A stretch of 64,000 bases of DNA from Sphingomonas sp. Leaf208. Its GTDB lineage: Bacteria > Pseudomonadota > Alphaproteobacteria > Sphingomonadales > Sphingomonadaceae. Shown here piece after piece: positions 62,591 through 64,000 of this stretch. Location: assembly GCF_001421415.1 (NCBI RefSeq), contig NZ_LMKH01000001.1, positions 62,001 to 126,000 on the forward strand, given 5' to 3'. Position 1 is the stretch's first letter. The number at the start of each line of letters is the position of its first letter. A program made the position numbers and the translations under genes. Below the pieces are notes generated by a model. The model had not been told where the DNA came from. It did no database searches and worked only from the letters and a program-made list of their open reading frames with translations.

Positions 62591-62620
62591 GATAGCTCTT
62601 GCGTGAGCTATCGGATAGCT
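62591..62620. promoter_or_regulatory. Overlapping inverted repeats including operator copy 2
   Basis: GATAGCTC (62591-62598), a 6-nt loop, then GAGCTATC (62605-62612) form one perfect 8-bp hairpin; AGCTATC-G-GATAGCT (62606-62620) forms the same 15-bp palindrome as upstream of the TonB receptor. So three alternating half-sites stand in a row between the MFS and AraC genes. The arrangement suits cooperative binding of two dimers, or an MFS terminator embedded in the operator. Confidence 0.65.
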
Positions 62621-62679
62621 GCATGATCTACCCAATCCCGGCAATCGGGAACAGGAGATCGGTGTTGGGCGAGGGTAGC

Positions 62680-63432
62680 ATGCAGAAGGAACGGGTCACG
62701 GTGTCGCCCGAGATGGCGGCCTTCATCGGCGAAGGCCTGGTCGACCCGACGGCTGTTTCCGCCGACGCGGTAGTCCTCTGCTTCACGGTAGGCGAGGACG
62801 CGCCGGCGCAAGTCACCGTCACCACCGACACGGTTCCTTCGGAGGAGCGTGCGATCCTCGTCCTTGCGGTCGAACGTGGCGCTTGCCTGCGGGTCTTCGA
62901 TTACGCGCCCGACGCGAACATCGCGTGCCATCTGCCGAGCGAATTGCGAATGATGGTCGCGGCGATCCTCGATTGCACGCTGCCCGAACCCTGGCGCAGC
63001 ACGCATCGTTCGGCAAAATGCATCGAGCTCCTGTCCAGTACGTTCCAGCGGATCGTCGAGGACGACCTTGTCCCGCTCGCAGGTGCCGGGCAATTGTCCG
63101 CCCGAGACAGCCAGCGGATCGTCGCGGCGAAGCGGATGATCGACGAGCGCTGGGGCGAGAAGATGACGCTCGACTCGATCGCGCGCGCCTGTGGCCTGAA
63201 CCGGGCCAAGCTCACGCGCGGCTTCCGCGACATGTTCGCCTGCACGGTCGCCGACGCGCTGCTCGACCGGCGGCTCGGGGCGGCCCGTCAGCTGCTGATC
63301 GCGACCGACCTGCCGGTATCGTCGATTGGGTACCAGTGCGGCTATCTCAACAACGCCAGTTTCACGCGGGCCTTCTCGCGCCAGTTCGGCACGACCCCGT
63401 CGTCGCTGCGCGCACCACGGCTCGCGGCATGA
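62680..63432 (+). CDS. AraC-family transcriptional regulator
   Basis: 250 residues from the ATG at 62680 (GAGGG 4-5 nt upstream; in-frame starts at 62599 and 62623 are possible but lie in the operator region). The C-terminal double helix-turn-helix covers about 160-240: TLDSIARACGLNRAKLTRGF and IGYQCGYLNNASFTRAFSRQ. The N-terminal domain matches no sugar-binding cupin clearly. Its stop overlaps the GntR start as ATGA, so both regulators are made together. Confidence 0.88.
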   Translation: MQKERVTVSPEMAAFIGEGLVDPTAVSADAVVLCFTVGEDAPAQVTVTTDTVPSEERAILVLAVERGACLRVFDYAPDANIACHLPSELRMMVAAILDCTLPEPWRSTHRSAKCIELLSSTFQRIVEDDLVPLAGAGQLSARDSQRIVAAKRMIDERWGEKMTLDSIARACGLNRAKLTRGFRDMFACTVADALLDRRLGAARQLLIATDLPVSSIGYQCGYLNNASFTRAFSRQFGTTPSSLRAPRLAA

Positions 63433-64000
63433 GCGCGGCGAGCCTGCGACTGGTCGAGGGCGGCTCGCTCGTCGACCAGGCGGTCCACGCGGTCCGTACG
63501 CATATCCGCGCCAATGACATGAAGGTCGGCGATACGCTGCCGTCCGAAGGTCATTTCGCGACCGAGCTGGGCGTCAGCCGGCCGGTGCTGCGCGAGGCCT
63601 TCGGCGCTCTGGCGGCGTTGCGGCTGATCGACGTGGGCAATGGCAGGCGTGCACGGGTCGCGGCGATCGACGGATCGGTGATGGCGACGTCGCTCGATCA
63701 CGCGGTGGCGACGGCGCAGATCTCGATGGTGCAGATCTGGGACGTGCGCCGCACGCTGGAACTGCGCACCGCCGAACTCGCCGCGATCGAACGCACCGAC
63801 GACGAGGCGCGGATGATCGTTGGCTTAGCCGAGGCGATGGAAGCGGCCGGTACCGATGTCGATGCGCTGACCCGCCACGACATCGCGTTTCACCAGGCGA
63901 TCGCGCAGGCGGGGCGCAACATGCTGTTCCTGCAGATCGTCCGCTCGTTCGCACCGATGATGGTCCACGCGGTGCCTGCCGCCTGGGCAACGCGGACCAC
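63429..64000 (+). CDS. GntR-family regulator, FadR/FCD type (3' end beyond window)
   Basis: It begins with the ATG at 63429 overlapping the AraC stop and stays open to the window edge (190 codons visible). N-terminal winged helix: LVDQAVHAVRTHIRANDMKV, LPSEGHFATELGVSRPVLRE and ALAALRLIDVGNGRRARVAA. The start of an FCD ligand domain follows (VRRTLELRTAELAAIERT, HDIAFHQAIAQAGRNMLF). FCD-GntR proteins sense small carboxylates, which fits a locus that would yield hydroxyacids. Best candidate for binding the 15-bp palindrome. Confidence 0.9.
   Translation, partial: MSAASLRLVEGGSLVDQAVHAVRTHIRANDMKVGDTLPSEGHFATELGVSRPVLREAFGALAALRLIDVGNGRRARVAAIDGSVMATSLDHAVATAQISMVQIWDVRRTLELRTAELAAIERTDDEARMIVGLAEAMEAAGTDVDALTRHDIAFHQAIAQAGRNMLFLQIVRSFAPMMVHAVPAAWATRT

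Overview
This is a GC-rich alphaproteobacterial chromosome segment, most likely from a Sphingomonas-type organism. The reasons are the carotenoid genes crtZ and crtW beside a CrtX-like glucosyltransferase, a TonB-dependent receptor carrying a DIVVTA box, DUF885 and DUF4139 periplasmic proteins, and many genes joined by 4-nt stop/start overlaps. No rRNA, tRNA, CRISPR array, insertion sequence or phage gene was seen.

Layout. 1-880: the end of a MacB/FtsX-type ABC permease and a sheared second permease. 894-10817: mixed metabolic genes (DUF885 peptidase-like protein, VOC protein, DUF2231 membrane protein with a sorbosone-dehydrogenase-like lipoprotein, an epoxide hydrolase/DUF4336 fusion, an orphan barstar, an MpaB-type oxygenase). 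10949-18383: gamma-glutamyltransferase, formamidase-like protein, serine hydrolase, SDR and aldo/keto reductase, and small hypotheticals. 18622-24824: an AraC regulator divergent from an SDR, a three-gene secreted hydrolase operon behind a promoter with a LacI-type operator in its spacer, and a second DUF885 gene. 25088-29571: carotenoid tailoring genes (CrtX-like, crtZ, crtW, candidate CrtG) with a PAP2 membrane protein. 29611-30937: an SDR and an HNH nuclease.

30985-44103 is the most distinctive region: thirteen minus-strand genes, nearly all overlapping by 1-10 nt, forming one apparent transcript. In order of transcription they encode inositol-3-phosphate synthase, an HD-like protein, a SAM methyltransferase, a Gfo/Idh/MocA oxidoreductase, a zinc-ribbon metallo-beta-lactamase-fold protein, a YcaO-family enzyme, a sugar-isomerase-like TIM barrel, GT4, PIG-L deacetylase, GT2, GT4, a pyruvyl transferase and GT2. 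It reads as a biosynthetic cluster for an unknown inositol-containing, glycosylated small molecule or surface glycan.

44853-47842: two DUF4139 proteins, one with a TonB-box-like motif beside a proline run. 47920-50545: an NrtR-like Nudix regulator, an SPFH protein and an NAD-kinase-like protein, preceded by a 45-bp dyad overlapping the promoter. 50737-54105: an FMN alpha-hydroxyacid oxidase, a lipase with RTX-like repeats and a Nudix hydrolase. 54238-64000: a catabolic locus (carboxylesterase, SDR, TonB receptor, D-lactate-dehydrogenase-type oxidase, second esterase, MFS transporter, AraC and GntR regulators). An identical 15-bp palindrome lies before the receptor gene and before the regulator pair, suggesting one regulon for uptake and hydrolysis of an ester of a 2-hydroxyacid.
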